Counted from the first letter of the stretch, positions 39,085 to 48,967 are shown. The stretch: DNA of 53,819 nt from JBHGBM01 sp041946965 (GCA_041946965.1 JBHGBM010000063.1:1-53819); one strand, 5' to 3'. Program-made: numbers and translations. The notes: a model not told the origin generated them from the sequence alone.

Positions 39085-41640
39085 TCACTCGATGCGGCGC
39101 ACCACTTCGTACCAGGGCGAATCCGCCAGCGCGAAGCGGCCGTTTTCGACCCGCAGCGGCGCCATGCGGCGGCCCGCGCCGTCCAGCGGATACACGGTCA
39201 CCGCGGGGGGCAAGGTGATCCACGCCGCCAAGCGCGACATCCACGTGGGCCGCTGGCCGCCGCTCAGATTGCCCGAGGGCTTGTCGCGGAAAGCAGGCTC
39301 CGGCTCGAGCGTCCACCAGTCCTTCGTCGCGCCGTAATTGACGATCTGCTGCGGGCGCGGCGGATCCTCGCCGGGCTGGCTGCGCAGCGCGTATCCCGGC
39401 GCGCTGAGCAGCATGCGCGATGATTCGGCGAGCGGCTTGCCGTCGAGCGGCGTAAGCAGCGCGGCGACGAAGCCGCCGGCCTCCACCGTCATCAACCCGG
39501 CCGCGGTGGGCCCCTCTAGGAAACCGAAGACGCCCGCGGCCTTGCCGGAGCGGATCAGGAACAGGCGCGCGGCGCGGTCATAGAGGAGTTCCCCCGTATC
39601 CGATTCGAGCGGTTCCGCCAGCGCCGCCGTGGCGGGCCAGGGGAGCACGCCGCCCTCATAGCGCGAAACCCCCACGCGGTGGATCAGCGCCACCGCGGGA
39701 TCGTAGCCGAACGCATCGCGCAGGAAGTTGGCCACGCTGCCGCCCGCACGCACACGCGTCGCCCGGAGCGCGGCGGCCGTGCTCACCGGAATGTCCACGT
39801 ACTCGATGCCCGGCCGCACGGCGCCGGTGCGGAACAGCCACGCCGATTGCCCCAGGTTGGGCCACTTGGTCCAATCGCCGTTGATGTTGAAGCCGTTGGG
39901 CACGCCGTCATCCCAGCCGCGCCCGTGCGAGTACGCGAAGTGCACCAGCCCATCCCAATCCTGGAACGCGGCGAAGGCGGCCAGCGTGGGGTCGATCTCC
40001 GCTGCGTACCGGTTGGGCCAGGGCTGGTTGTACTCGCTGAGGGTGAAAGGCCGCCAGGATTCGCGGGTCGTGGCCACGTTGAAGAAAGCGGCAAGGCCGC
40101 TTCCCAGCGACGATTGATCGCGCATGCGCCAGTCGCGGCTATCCCAGGCGACGTTGGGGAAATTGTAGTGATCGACGTAAAAGTGGTTGTCCTGGTAATC
40201 GAGCCCGGCGTGCGTTTCCAGATTGAGCAGTCCGCCGAAGCCCATCTGGGTGCCCGCCACGGGCACGTCCGCCCCCGCCGTTTCGCGCACCGCAGCGGCC
40301 ATGCGCTCGAGATAAGCGCGGTCGCGGTCCGCCAGGAACAGCAGGTAATCGTTGGTGCGGGCTTCGGTGGAGATCTCGCCCGAACCGGGGAGCGCCACCG
40401 TGCCCGCTTCGAGCGTCTCGCCGCCGCCAAGCCCGCGCCGCGCGGTCTGCCGCAGGCTCCAGTTGCGGATGAAATACGTATTCGGCGCCGCGCCCACGTC
40501 CAGCGCGAAGCGTCCGATGCCCTCCACGGCGAAGCCCGGTTGAAAGGCGATGGCCACGCGCTGCCACTCCGCGGTCACCGCAATGCCGCGGCTGGCGACG
40601 GTGCGCCACGGGCTCACGTCCTGCTTGATGTCCCAGTTCACCGTTCCCGGCCGCTCGCCGCGGATTTCGAAGGCCGCCAGATACGGCTCGCCCGCCGCCA
40701 GCGAGAAGCCCACCTGCTTGACGTAGAGCCACGCCCCGCCCTGCGTCACGGTGGTGGTGAGGAGGTTGGGCTCGGCCGTCAGGCTGCCGCGCGCGGGCGC
40801 GTGCACTTCGGTGACCCAGCCGGCGGGCTTCAGCAGTTCGGCCCCTTCCCCGCCGCCTCCGCCCCACGCCGCGCGCAGCGCGCCGGTGTCGCGATAGCGC
40901 GAGCCGAGGAAGCCATTCCATTGCCGCTTCAGCTCCGCGCCATACTCGGCCGGGGCCGCGGCTTCAAGCTGATTGGATTGCCACGCCTGCACGAGCGAGC
41001 TCTCGTTGTTGATCTCAACCATGGCCAGCACGGGATCGCGCTCCAGGCGCAGCGCCGCGAGCACCAGCCGCGCGTAGCGTTCCTGCAACTCCACCATACG
41101 CGGGTAGAAAATGTGCAGCGGCTTGCTCTGGGTGGGGAACGCCGCGCCCGCCGGCATCGCGGGTACGCCATCCACGGACGGGCGGAACGTGTAGCCGACC
41201 TTGAGATTCAGATTGCAGTAGATGCCCTCGGCCGAAAGCGCGTCGAGGAACCCGCGCAGGCGCTCCACGGCCACCGCGTTCAGCGTGGGATACGGCCCGG
41301 TGGTGAGCAGGCTGCCGGCGTTGGCGGGGTTGGAATCGGGCTGCGAATCCATGTGATGCAGGCGCACGAGATTCACACCCAGGCGGCGCAGGCGTCTGGC
41401 GATACGGGCGGCGTCGGCGGCCGCTGGGAAGTTCGCGCCAAACGCCAGGTTCACGCCGAAAAAGCGCACACGCGAGCCGTCGGAAACGCGGCGGAAATGG
41501 CCGTCCCGCACCACCACGCGGTCGCCGGCTTCGAGCGGGCGGTTCAAGAAACTGAAATCGGGTGCGCCGGCCAGCGCGTCCTGATCCACCGCGAACGGGT
41601 AGAACTCTGCCGCGGCCAGCGCGAGCAGGAGAGCGAGCAT
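39085..41640 (-). CDS. Secreted glycoside hydrolase-like protein, clan GH-A type with inserted beta-domain
   Basis: An 851-residue exported protein. After a short signal (LALLLALAAA), a TIM-barrel half includes GVNLVRLHHMD and MVEINNES, where Asn212-Glu213 fit the GH-A acid/base pair. A beta-sandwich insert, probably carbohydrate-binding, covers about 260-420 (WVTEVHAPARGSL, YFIRNWSLRQT). The barrel then resumes with HFYVDHYNFPNVAW and TLSEYNQPWPN, where Glu536 fits the nucleophile. A C-terminal beta-rich part closes it. It is related to GH5/GH42-type families but I cannot name the exact family. Substrate unknown. The gene diverges from the small membrane gene at 41755. Confidence 0.8.
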   Translation of the reverse strand: MLALLLALAAAEFYPFAVDQDALAGAPDFSFLNRPLEAGDRVVVRDGHFRRVSDGSRVRFFGVNLAFGANFPAAADAARIARRLRRLGVNLVRLHHMDSQPDSNPANAGSLLTTGPYPTLNAVAVERLRGFLDALSAEGIYCNLNLKVGYTFRPSVDGVPAMPAGAAFPTQSKPLHIFYPRMVELQERYARLVLAALRLERDPVLAMVEINNESSLVQAWQSNQLEAAAPAEYGAELKRQWNGFLGSRYRDTGALRAAWGGGGGEGAELLKPAGWVTEVHAPARGSLTAEPNLLTTTVTQGGAWLYVKQVGFSLAAGEPYLAAFEIRGERPGTVNWDIKQDVSPWRTVASRGIAVTAEWQRVAIAFQPGFAVEGIGRFALDVGAAPNTYFIRNWSLRQTARRGLGGGETLEAGTVALPGSGEISTEARTNDYLLFLADRDRAYLERMAAAVRETAGADVPVAGTQMGFGGLLNLETHAGLDYQDNHFYVDHYNFPNVAWDSRDWRMRDQSSLGSGLAAFFNVATTRESWRPFTLSEYNQPWPNRYAAEIDPTLAAFAAFQDWDGLVHFAYSHGRGWDDGVPNGFNINGDWTKWPNLGQSAWLFRTGAVRPGIEYVDIPVSTAAALRATRVRAGGSVANFLRDAFGYDPAVALIHRVGVSRYEGGVLPWPATAALAEPLESDTGELLYDRAARLFLIRSGKAAGVFGFLEGPTAAGLMTVEAGGFVAALLTPLDGKPLAESSRMLLSAPGYALRSQPGEDPPRPQQIVNYGATKDWWTLEPEPAFRDKPSGNLSGGQRPTWMSRLAAWITLPPAVTVYPLDGAGRRMAPLRVENGRFALADSPWYEVVRRIE

Positions 41641-41739
41641 CTGAAATCAATCATACCCGGGCGCGGAAAGATCGATCTTCGTGATTTCTTCGTCACTGCG
41701 GCCGGAGCGATGACCCCGGGCAGCCCGGAGACATCCTGC

Positions 41740-41745
41740 TACAAT
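41740..41745 (+). promoter_or_regulatory. -10-like TACAAT before the 41755 gene
   Basis: TACAAT ends 9 bases before ATG 41755. On the opposite strand TATGAT (41655-41650) ends 9 bases before the glycoside hydrolase ATG 41640. Neither has a clear -35. Confidence 0.35.
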
Positions 41746-41754
41746 AATGGCTTC

Positions 41755-42105
41755 ATGCTGAAGCGCTTCATCCTGTGGGATTTTCCCCGCGCGAGCTGGC
41801 AGTATGACGTGATGGTGGGGACCATCATCGCCTTCACCTTCCTGACCCCGCGCGAATGGTTTCGCGATCAGCCGCGTATTCCGCAGGCGAGCAACGTGGC
41901 CATGCTCCCGCCCGGGCATGGCGCCGCCGCTTTCTGGATCGACCTGGAGTTGCTCGCCGGCGCCCCGCCACAAACGTGGGAGGACCGCGCGAAGGACATC
42001 CTGCGCGCCCGCACGGGCAACAAGCGGCTGGAGATCCTCAAGGTTGAACCGATCTACGATTCCGAAAAAGTGGTTCAGGGTTACATGGCGTTCGCCAAAC
42101 CGTGA
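41755..42105 (+). CDS. Small membrane protein, unknown function
   Basis: A 116-residue protein I do not recognise. It starts MLKRFILWDFPRASWQYD and has one hydrophobic segment (about residues 18-32, VMVGTIIAFTFLTP), so it is probably membrane-anchored with a soluble C-terminal domain (FWIDLELLAGAP, RARTGNKRLEILKVEPIYD). A D/E-rich, TonB- or sensor-like fold cannot be judged. It lies 45 bases before a LolA-like gene in the same direction and may share its transcript. The longer open frame upstream runs antisense to the glycoside hydrolase and is not coding. Confidence 0.75.
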   Translation: MLKRFILWDFPRASWQYDVMVGTIIAFTFLTPREWFRDQPRIPQASNVAMLPPGHGAAAFWIDLELLAGAPPQTWEDRAKDILRARTGNKRLEILKVEPIYDSEKVVQGYMAFAKP

Positions 42106-42150
42106 CGTATCGTGCCCTTCCGGGAATACGTCCAACGAGTGAGCAGTGAA

Positions 42151-42837
42151 ATGCGTTGTCTACCGGGCATTGTCGTATTATGCGTCACAGCGGCGTGGGC
42201 GGCGCCGGGCCAGGCAGGTCTCAGCCAGGCCCTCGCCAGGATCGACCAGGCCGCCGCGGGGTTCCGTTCCATGTCGGCGGAGGTCAGGCGGGTGTATCAC
42301 ACCGCCGTCATCAATGACGATACGATCGATAGCGGAACAATTTACCTGAAGCGGAGCCGTCCGCGCGAGTACAAGGTGCTCGTGGACCTCGCCAAGCCGG
42401 ACCGGCGCGCCGTGGCGCTGGACGGGCGCAAGGCCGAGCTGTTTTACCCTAACATCAACACAGTACAGGAGTTCGACCTCGGCAAGCAGAAGGGCCTGAT
42501 CGACCAATTCCTGCTTCTAGGGGTGGGCACCACCTCGAAGGAACTGGAAAGCGGGTACACCATCCGTTATGCGGGCCGCGAGACGATTGCGGGCCAGCCG
42601 AGTGAACATCTGGAACTGGTGCCCAAATCGAAACAGGTTCAACAGCATCTGGATAAGTTTGAACTATGGGTTTCCGACGCCACCGGCTACCCTGTTCAGC
42701 AGAAATTCCTGCTGCCCGGCGGTGATTACCAGATGGTTACCTATACCAACACGAAAATCAACCCCAATCTCCCCGACTCGGCACTGAAATTGCAACTGCC
42801 CAAGGGTGTCAAGCGGGAATTCCCGCAGAAACCTTGA
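42151..42837 (+). CDS. LolA-like outer-membrane lipoprotein sorting protein
   Basis: A 228-residue periplasmic protein. A Sec signal (CLPGIVVLCVTAAWA) precedes a LolA/LolB-like half-barrel: ALARIDQAAAGFRSMSAEVRRV, GTIYLKRSRPREYKVLVD, KAELFYPNINTVQEFDLG, and HLELVPKSK near the middle. Such proteins carry lipoproteins or other lipids across the periplasm. I chose ATG 42151, which puts the signal first. Its TGA overlaps the next ATG as TGATG, so it is coupled to the acyltransferase-like gene, which hints at a lipid-related job. Confidence 0.85.
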   Translation: MRCLPGIVVLCVTAAWAAPGQAGLSQALARIDQAAAGFRSMSAEVRRVYHTAVINDDTIDSGTIYLKRSRPREYKVLVDLAKPDRRAVALDGRKAELFYPNINTVQEFDLGKQKGLIDQFLLLGVGTTSKELESGYTIRYAGRETIAGQPSEHLELVPKSKQVQQHLDKFELWVSDATGYPVQQKFLLPGGDYQMVTYTNTKINPNLPDSALKLQLPKGVKREFPQKP

Positions 42838-43931
42838 TGCAATCCAACTCCACCAAACGTCTCCTGTATCTTGATTGGCTCCGCGGCGTCGCGGCTTTAA
42901 TCATGTTGCAGGGCCACGTCTTTCATTCTTTCCTCAAGACGGACCTGCGCGAGGGCGGCGCCTACGTGCTCTCGCAGTTTGCAGGCGGCATGCCGCCGGC
43001 GGTCTTCCTGTTCCTGACCGGCGTCACCCTCGCCTTCCTGATGCACAGCAGCGAGCGCAAGGATATGGCGCCGATGGCGCGTTGGGGCAAGGCCATGCGC
43101 CGCTCCGGTTACCTGTTCGCCGTGGCGTACCTTTTCCGGCTCCAGTTGTGGTTGTTCGGCCTGCCGGACTCCCCCTGGACGGACCTGCTGAAGGTGGACA
43201 TCCTCAACGCCATGGGGCTGGCCATTCTGGTTCTTTCGGCCCTGGCGTTGCTGCCGGCAGCCGCGCGCGTGCGCGCCGCCGCGCTGGCGGGTGCGGGCAT
43301 CGCGGCGGTCTCGCCCCTGGTTTCCCAGATCAACTGGAACGGGACGCCCGCCCTGGTTCGGGACTACCTCGCTCCGGACTACAACCACTTCAGCTTCTTC
43401 CCCTGGGCCGCTTACGTGGCTTTCGGCGTGTGCGCCGGCACGGTGTTGCGCCTGCTGAAAAGGGAGCACCTGGACCGCGCCATGCAGTGGACGGCGCTGG
43501 CCGGCATGGGGATCGTGGTGGCGGCGTATTACTTCTCCACCATTCCCTATTCGCTGTATGCCAAGTCCGAGTTCTGGCTGAACAGCCCCGCGCAGGTGCT
43601 GATCAAGCAGGGCGTCATCCTGATGGCCCTGCCGTGCGCCTACCTTTGGACTGAATACGGCGCGGGCGGGAACTGGAGCTGGGTGCGGCAGTTGGGCACC
43701 ACGTCGCTGCTGGTCTACTGGGTCCACATCGAGCTGGTGTACGGCCGCTGGCTGTGGTTCCTCAAGGAGAGGCTGGACGTGGCGCAGACCGTGCTGGCCG
43801 CCATCCTGGTGATCCTGGGCATGATTCTGCTCTCGGTCGCCAGGACCCACCGTGACCGGTGGACCCCGGCGGTGGCCAACTTCTTCCGCTGGACGCCCGG
43901 ACCGACTCCGGACCGCGTATCGGGCGACTGA
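42837..43931 (+). CDS. DUF1624/heparan-alpha-glucosaminide acetyltransferase-like membrane protein
   Basis: A 364-residue integral membrane protein with about ten hydrophobic helices. It opens YLDWLRGVAALIMLQGHVFHSF, the DWLRG...H signature of DUF1624 and related membrane acyltransferases that move acetyl groups onto sugars across the membrane. Further family-like segments are PPAVFLFLTGVTLAFLM and TTSLLVYWVHIELVYGRW. The substrate is unknown; an envelope glycan or lipid is plausible from its coupling to the LolA-like gene. ATG 42837 lies in the TGATG overlap; a TTG directly before it is also in frame. Confidence 0.85.
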   Translation: MQSNSTKRLLYLDWLRGVAALIMLQGHVFHSFLKTDLREGGAYVLSQFAGGMPPAVFLFLTGVTLAFLMHSSERKDMAPMARWGKAMRRSGYLFAVAYLFRLQLWLFGLPDSPWTDLLKVDILNAMGLAILVLSALALLPAAARVRAAALAGAGIAAVSPLVSQINWNGTPALVRDYLAPDYNHFSFFPWAAYVAFGVCAGTVLRLLKREHLDRAMQWTALAGMGIVVAAYYFSTIPYSLYAKSEFWLNSPAQVLIKQGVILMALPCAYLWTEYGAGGNWSWVRQLGTTSLLVYWVHIELVYGRWLWFLKERLDVAQTVLAAILVILGMILLSVARTHRDRWTPAVANFFRWTPGPTPDRVSGD

Positions 43932-43940
43932 TCGCCGCTT

Positions 43941-45119
43941 TCAGCGCCTGGGCGACACACGGCACGTTCCAGCACCGGATCCATCCGCACGAAGGATGCG
44001 GGCTTCAATGCCTTCGCCGGTTACAGTGACTCGAATCACCGTGCGCGAGGGGTCTTTGGGTCCGCCGCCGCGCACGATCGGGTAGCGGTGGCGTCCCGCC
44101 ACCGGATCGGCAACCGCGCTCGAGTGCAAGTGCCCGGAGATCATCAGATCCACATTTGCCTGCTCCAGAGTTGCGCCGAAGTTCCGGTAGCCGTCCGCCA
44201 TCCCCTGGAACGGAGACGGCGCTGAACCGCTTCCGCCGCTCTGCCTTGCCGCGCCGGAGAACGGCATGTGGCAGACCACGATCCGGTACCGGGCGGACCG
44301 GAATGCCGCGCTGGCCACCTCGGCCTTGAGCCACTCTGCCTGCTCGCGCCGGTAGCGGAAGAAGTCCGCCAGGCCGCCGTATTCCGGGTGCTCGTCAATC
44401 TTGTCCTCTCCGGTATCCAAAATGGTAAAACGAACGCCGCCGTAATCGAAGCCCCGGTAGTAGCGGCTGTCGGGCAGGTGAAGGTAGGCGGGCAACTGGC
44501 GCGCGAACGGCCCGCGCGTTTCGTGGTTGCCGCGCACCCATAGGAAGGGCGCCGAGGATGCAAAACTCGCCGCGGCCGCATCGAGCATCTTCGTCACCTG
44601 CGCCTCATTGGCGACGTGGCTGACAATATCCCCGTTCAGCAGCACAAAATCGTAGGGCGCCGCTCCGGCCGCTTTCAGTAGTTCCGGAAAGGTGGCCGGG
44701 ACATCGTGCATGTCGTTGAAGACCAGAAAGGAGAATTCGCGTTTGCCTGGATCGAGGGCGCGAAACTCCCGGAATTCGCTGCGAACTGTCGCCCCCTGTT
44801 CCAGCTTGCCGGGACGCGGGGTGAGGATCTCGCGCGATGCCACACGATAGCGGTACGTAGCGCCGGGTTGAAGGTCCTTCAGGACGACATGGTGCACCCG
44901 GCCGGTATCGACAAGGCCGTGGTGGCTGGAGAACGCCGGCTTGAGCTCTCCGCCCGCCAGGCCGTACTCGACCACGCCGGCCGCGGGGCGATCGGTGATC
45001 CACGTGACCGCCACCGAAGCGCCCGAATCGATCTGAAGATAGGGTCCGTTGGTGATGGAGAGCGTGTCTGCTCCCAACATCACGCCGGATACGAGAAATG
45101 CCGGAATAAGGAATCGCAT
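43941..45119 (-). CDS. Secreted calcineurin-like metallophosphatase with FnIII-type domain
   Basis: A 392-residue exported protein. A signal (FLIPAFLVSGVMLGA) precedes a fibronectin-type domain as in purple acid phosphatases (about 20-115: SGASVAVTWITDRPAAGVVEYG, LQPGATYRYRVAS). The metallophosphoesterase core shows all metal motifs: FNDMHD, LLNGDIV, VRGNHE, CHMPFSG and SGHLHS. It probably hydrolyses phosphate esters outside the cytoplasm. It follows the heparinase gene by 13 bases on the same strand and may belong to the same unit, where it could supply phosphate or act on phosphorylated glycans. Confidence 0.9.
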   Translation of the reverse strand: MRFLIPAFLVSGVMLGADTLSITNGPYLQIDSGASVAVTWITDRPAAGVVEYGLAGGELKPAFSSHHGLVDTGRVHHVVLKDLQPGATYRYRVASREILTPRPGKLEQGATVRSEFREFRALDPGKREFSFLVFNDMHDVPATFPELLKAAGAAPYDFVLLNGDIVSHVANEAQVTKMLDAAAASFASSAPFLWVRGNHETRGPFARQLPAYLHLPDSRYYRGFDYGGVRFTILDTGEDKIDEHPEYGGLADFFRYRREQAEWLKAEVASAAFRSARYRIVVCHMPFSGAARQSGGSGSAPSPFQGMADGYRNFGATLEQANVDLMISGHLHSSAVADPVAGRHRYPIVRGGGPKDPSRTVIRVTVTGEGIEARILRADGSGAGTCRVSPRR

Positions 45120-45132
45120 CTGATCTCCGAGC

Positions 45133-47910
45133 TTATCGCGCTTCCAGGATCACCCTGCCGCCCTCGAGGGCAAACTCCGCCTCCGCGCCGTTCAATTTTA
45201 CGGTGCGCACGGAAGGCCCCGCAAACTCCACCCGGCCCGCGCCGGACGTTTGCACCTCCGCGGTAGCGCCATCCGCGCTGAAGTCCACCTGCACCGGCAC
45301 GGAGTCTTCCACGCTGAGCAGGTCTTCGAGCGAACGGGCTCCGGCGAGCGCGAGGCGGCGCGGGTTGCCGTTCTCACGGCGGACGTAACGCAGAGCGCCG
45401 TCGAATTGCAGCCGGTCTTCCCAGCCTTCGCCCGCGATGACCAGGACGCCGTCGCTTTCCCTGAATTGCGTAACCCGCGGGGCTTCGCCGTATGGCTCGG
45501 CGAGCGCCACGAAGCGTGCTTCGGTTCCCGCGCGGCGCGCCATGGCGAAGGGCACCGGGACGCGCAGGTCGGGTCCGAGGCCTTCGCCCGCGACCACGGT
45601 CGTGCCGGGCGCGCCCAGCATCCACAGCCGCAGGTTGCGCAGCGTGGGATCGAAATCGGCGACGCGCACGCGGCCGGCGCCCGCGTACGTGACCGCCACG
45701 TCATCCACGTAAAGTGCGCCTTCCAGCGGCTTGCCGGCCGCTGAAGTGAGTTCCACGCCCACGCTCTTGAGCGGCAGGTCGAATTCGCCGTCGGCATCGC
45801 CCAGGTAGTGCGAAGTCCACGTGCGCAGGTCGGGCGTGACGATCTCGCGCCAGCCGGTCCAGTTCACTGTCCCCACGCTGTAGACGAAACGCTCGTCGGT
45901 GCTGTCGTACAAGCGCAGCGCGAGCTTGTGGCCGGAACCATCGCCGTAGATCATTATGGAGAGCGTCCCGGGCGTCTCGCGCGGCTGCGGGGAGGGCGCG
46001 GCAATGGTGAACAGAAGGTAGCCTTGCGCGGCGCGGAAATCGTAACCCAGACGCGCGGAGGCGGAACCGGACACCGCCTGCTCCCGCGAGACGCGCATGC
46101 TGCCCGCCACCGCCGCCGGGCTCGCGTAGATCGAGCCCACGGACGCATCCCAATCGGTCATTTGGAAATCCGCGCGCCACGCTTCGCCGGTCCTCGCGGC
46201 GCGCGCGCCCGCGAGGTGCTGGTACCCGTTCGCATTCGGAAAGCCCGAGTACGGCTCCAGCGGCAGGTCCGCGGTTAGCCGGCCGTAGTTGTGATAGACC
46301 CAGTCGAAGCGGTGCTCCCGGCCGTCGCCCGCGCGCGCCTCGAAAATGTCAACCGCGTAATCGGCGGTGAGCGCCATGGTGCGCTGGAGCGAGATGTCCC
46401 GGTAAGCGGGGCCGGCATCGGCGCGCGCCACGCTGACGGCGGGCAGCGCCGCGAAGCCCAGCAGGCTGCCGGTGGCTTCCGCCTGCGTGCGCTCGTCCAC
46501 CACCACGGTGTTATGCGCCACCGTGGCCTTGTCCCAGGTGTTGTGGGTGGGCGCGGCATAGGAGACCGTACCGGGGTCCACGGCCATGATGCCGCCGCGC
46601 GCGTAGCTCATGAAGCCGAGCTTGTCGTAGTGTCCGTGGCCGCCGCCGTGCGGCCCGAACTTCATGGCGAGGTAGTGGTCGCTCGCAGCCGCGCGCAGGA
46701 AGACGAAGCCGGAATCGGAAAACGCCACGCTGCCGGTAGCGGGGATGCCGGCGGCGGCAGGGAACTCGTCAGCGCCCCACAGCAGCGCTTCCCGCCCGCG
46801 CGTGCGGGTCCCCAGCACCGCGCCGAAGGCCGGATCGCGGTAGCGCGCCCAGGCAAGCTCGTACAGGCGGTCGTAAGCCGGCAAGCTCACCGCGCCGCTG
46901 TCGTTGAAGGGCGGCAGCGCGAGGTTGGGCATGGCCATCATCAGCGGGGCTTCGAACATCTTGCGCAGGTTCGGCTCGGCGTAGAGGTCGATATCCGCGC
47001 GCGCCGCCATCTCCGCAAGCTGCACCAGCGGATCGAGCGCGTAAAAATGGTAGCCCCACGCGCCTTCGTACCAGGCGCCGTCCGGCTGCACGCTGGCGCG
47101 CATCTGGAAGCGGAAGCCGCTGGGGCCGTCGATGGCGCGCGAGATCAGCCGCTCGTCTTCGAGCGCGAACCCCACGGCGCCCAACGCGGCATTGTGCCAG
47201 GATTGCCAGTTGCTCTGCTTCGCATCGTTGCGCTGGATGACGCCGGCGGCGGCGCGCAGCAGATCCTGCTCGATGTGGTCCCGTTCGGCGGGAGTGAGCA
47301 CGCCGGAATCGGCGATCAGGTCGTAGGCCCAGGCGATGGGAATGAGCCAGCCCGCCTCGTCGAGGGTCTGCGCGGAAACGCGGCCCGCGCTGGTGGCATC
47401 CCTGCCCTGGGTGTTCTTGAGCGCGTAGGTGTTGTACACATCCGCATAGGCGAGCAGGATGCGCGCGGCGGCGCGCGCGTGGCTCACCTCGCCCGTGAGG
47501 CGGTAGGCGAGCCCGTTATCGCGCGCGGCGGCGGCGTTATCGGAGTGCCGCCACATGTAGATCACCTGGTCGTAGGGCCAGCCCGTGTAGTTGAGGTTGT
47601 CGATGGGGCAGCGATTGTCGCCGGGGCCGCGGAACTGGAGCGAGACGCCGTGCACGGGGCAGACGTACCAAAGCGTCCACTGGCCGCCTTCGGGCGGCAC
47701 GGCCCACTCCTTCAGGCCGTAGCGCGACATCTGCGCCGAGGGCCAGTTCGCCGCGTTCTGCACGATGGCCGCGCGGGCCGCAGCCGCCCAGGGAGCGCGG
47801 GCGGCGAGGTCGGCGATGCGCGCGAAATCCTCGGCGGTGGCCAGCAGCCGGGGCGCGGGCCGCGCGGTTAGCGAAACCGCCGCCATCAGGAAAACGGCAA
47901 TTCGTTTCAT
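45133..47910 (-). CDS. Heparinase II/III-family polysaccharide lyase
   Basis: A 925-residue secreted protein. A signal (KRIAVFLMAAVSLTA) precedes an alpha/alpha toroid with an alginate-lyase-like N-terminal part (RLLATAEDFARIADLA, DEAGWLIPIAWAYDLI, KQSNWQSWHNAALGAVG). The heparinase II/III beta-sandwich core carries GGGHGHYDKLGF (His425, His427) and AHNTVVVDERTQ. A further beta-domain, probably carbohydrate-binding, fills the C-terminus. Relatives cleave uronic-acid polysaccharides such as heparin-like or alginate-like chains by elimination. ATG 47910 overlaps the SGNH esterase stop as ATGA. The substrate cannot be told from sequence. Confidence 0.88.
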   Translation of the reverse strand: MKRIAVFLMAAVSLTARPAPRLLATAEDFARIADLAARAPWAAAARAAIVQNAANWPSAQMSRYGLKEWAVPPEGGQWTLWYVCPVHGVSLQFRGPGDNRCPIDNLNYTGWPYDQVIYMWRHSDNAAAARDNGLAYRLTGEVSHARAAARILLAYADVYNTYALKNTQGRDATSAGRVSAQTLDEAGWLIPIAWAYDLIADSGVLTPAERDHIEQDLLRAAAGVIQRNDAKQSNWQSWHNAALGAVGFALEDERLISRAIDGPSGFRFQMRASVQPDGAWYEGAWGYHFYALDPLVQLAEMAARADIDLYAEPNLRKMFEAPLMMAMPNLALPPFNDSGAVSLPAYDRLYELAWARYRDPAFGAVLGTRTRGREALLWGADEFPAAAGIPATGSVAFSDSGFVFLRAAASDHYLAMKFGPHGGGHGHYDKLGFMSYARGGIMAVDPGTVSYAAPTHNTWDKATVAHNTVVVDERTQAEATGSLLGFAALPAVSVARADAGPAYRDISLQRTMALTADYAVDIFEARAGDGREHRFDWVYHNYGRLTADLPLEPYSGFPNANGYQHLAGARAARTGEAWRADFQMTDWDASVGSIYASPAAVAGSMRVSREQAVSGSASARLGYDFRAAQGYLLFTIAAPSPQPRETPGTLSIMIYGDGSGHKLALRLYDSTDERFVYSVGTVNWTGWREIVTPDLRTWTSHYLGDADGEFDLPLKSVGVELTSAAGKPLEGALYVDDVAVTYAGAGRVRVADFDPTLRNLRLWMLGAPGTTVVAGEGLGPDLRVPVPFAMARRAGTEARFVALAEPYGEAPRVTQFRESDGVLVIAGEGWEDRLQFDGALRYVRRENGNPRRLALAGARSLEDLLSVEDSVPVQVDFSADGATAEVQTSGAGRVEFAGPSVRTVKLNGAEAEFALEGGRVILEAR

Positions 47911-48962
47911 GGCAGCGCCAGGAATTTTCTCAGCCGCTCCGCCAGCCCCTCGGCCATCCAGCGGAAGCCGAGGTCGTTAGGATGCGTGCCGTCCACCAGG
48001 CCGTCGCCCCGCGCGGGACCGAGCAGATCCGTGCCTTCCACCAGTTGCAGCCGGAGGTCGCCCGCCGCGATGCGCGCGCTGACCACCTTGCGGATATGTG
48101 CGCGCATGGCCTCCGCCGCGCCGCCCGAGCCCGTGCTGTAGATCGGCGTGATCGCCACGATGGGAGTATCGGGGTGGCGCGCCCGCAGGGTTTCCATGAA
48201 CGGCGCGTACACCTTTTCAAGCGATTCGACCACCCTGTTGTTCTGCGCGAAATCGAGCACGAAGCAGGCGGCGTCGATTTCCGCCACCGCCCGCGCCACT
48301 TCCGGCTCTCCCTTGCCGTTGCCGGAGAAGCCCAGGTTCACGAAGTCGATGTTGAGAGTGCGTTCCAGAATGGCCTGGTAGCTCATGCCCGCGCGGCTGG
48401 CGCAGCCGCCCTGGGTGATGGAAGTGCCGTAGAAGACCACCGGCTTTGGCAGCGCGTACGGACGCGCCTTCTCGACCTTCGCGTCCTTTTCCACTCCCAC
48501 CGCGATCACCTTCACGGGCTTGTAGAGCGAAAGGTACAGCGTGCATTCGCGCATGCGGCCGGCGGAACCGGCGTTCCAGACCTGTTCGTACACCTTGCCG
48601 GGCCTCGCCTCAGCGTCCGCGATGGCGGTGCCCTTGTAGCGGCCGTCGAGGTAGAGATCCACGCCGGTCTGCCCGAAGGCGTGCATGTTGCGCATGTTGG
48701 GAGCGGAAGGGTATTCCAGGCGCACGGCCACGGCCGCCGAATCCGTGCGGAAGCGTATGCGGGCGCCGCTGGGCGATTGCGCCAGGTTCCACACCGCGGC
48801 AGGGAACGTCTTTTCGAGACGCGAGGGCAGGCGCCAGAATTCGCCGCCGTTTTCGCGGAACCAGGGAAGGCCGGCTACTTCCAGTTCGCCCGGCGCGATC
48901 CAGCGCAACTCCGCGGCCTGCGCGCAGACGGCCAGCAGCATGATGAGCGTTCCGAACCGCAT
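47907..48962 (-). CDS. SGNH/GDSL-type esterase with N-terminal GxDLY domain
   Basis: A 351-residue secreted esterase. A signal (LIMLLAVCAQA) precedes a beta-rich GxDLY-type N-domain, visible as GQTGVDLYLDGRY. The SGNH hydrolase part has block I in the variant YGTSITQGG (Ser), block II GFSGNGKGEPE (Gly), a block III Asn in DFAQNN, and block V DGTHPNDLGF (Asp, His). It may deacylate polysaccharides before lyase attack. Its start lies only 18 bases from the divergent FAD oxidoreductase start, and its stop is coupled to the heparinase ATG. Confidence 0.88.
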   Translation of the reverse strand: MRFGTLIMLLAVCAQAAELRWIAPGELEVAGLPWFRENGGEFWRLPSRLEKTFPAAVWNLAQSPSGARIRFRTDSAAVAVRLEYPSAPNMRNMHAFGQTGVDLYLDGRYKGTAIADAEARPGKVYEQVWNAGSAGRMRECTLYLSLYKPVKVIAVGVEKDAKVEKARPYALPKPVVFYGTSITQGGCASRAGMSYQAILERTLNIDFVNLGFSGNGKGEPEVARAVAEIDAACFVLDFAQNNRVVESLEKVYAPFMETLRARHPDTPIVAITPIYSTGSGGAAEAMRAHIRKVVSARIAAGDLRLQLVEGTDLLGPARGDGLVDGTHPNDLGFRWMAEGLAERLRKFLALP

Positions 48963-48967
48963 AGTCC

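Noticed and set aside
39679..42105. A plus-strand open frame of 808 residues ending with the small membrane protein
   Set aside because: Its first 690 residues are antisense to the glycoside hydrolase. Only the last 116 residues (from ATG 41755) look like a protein.
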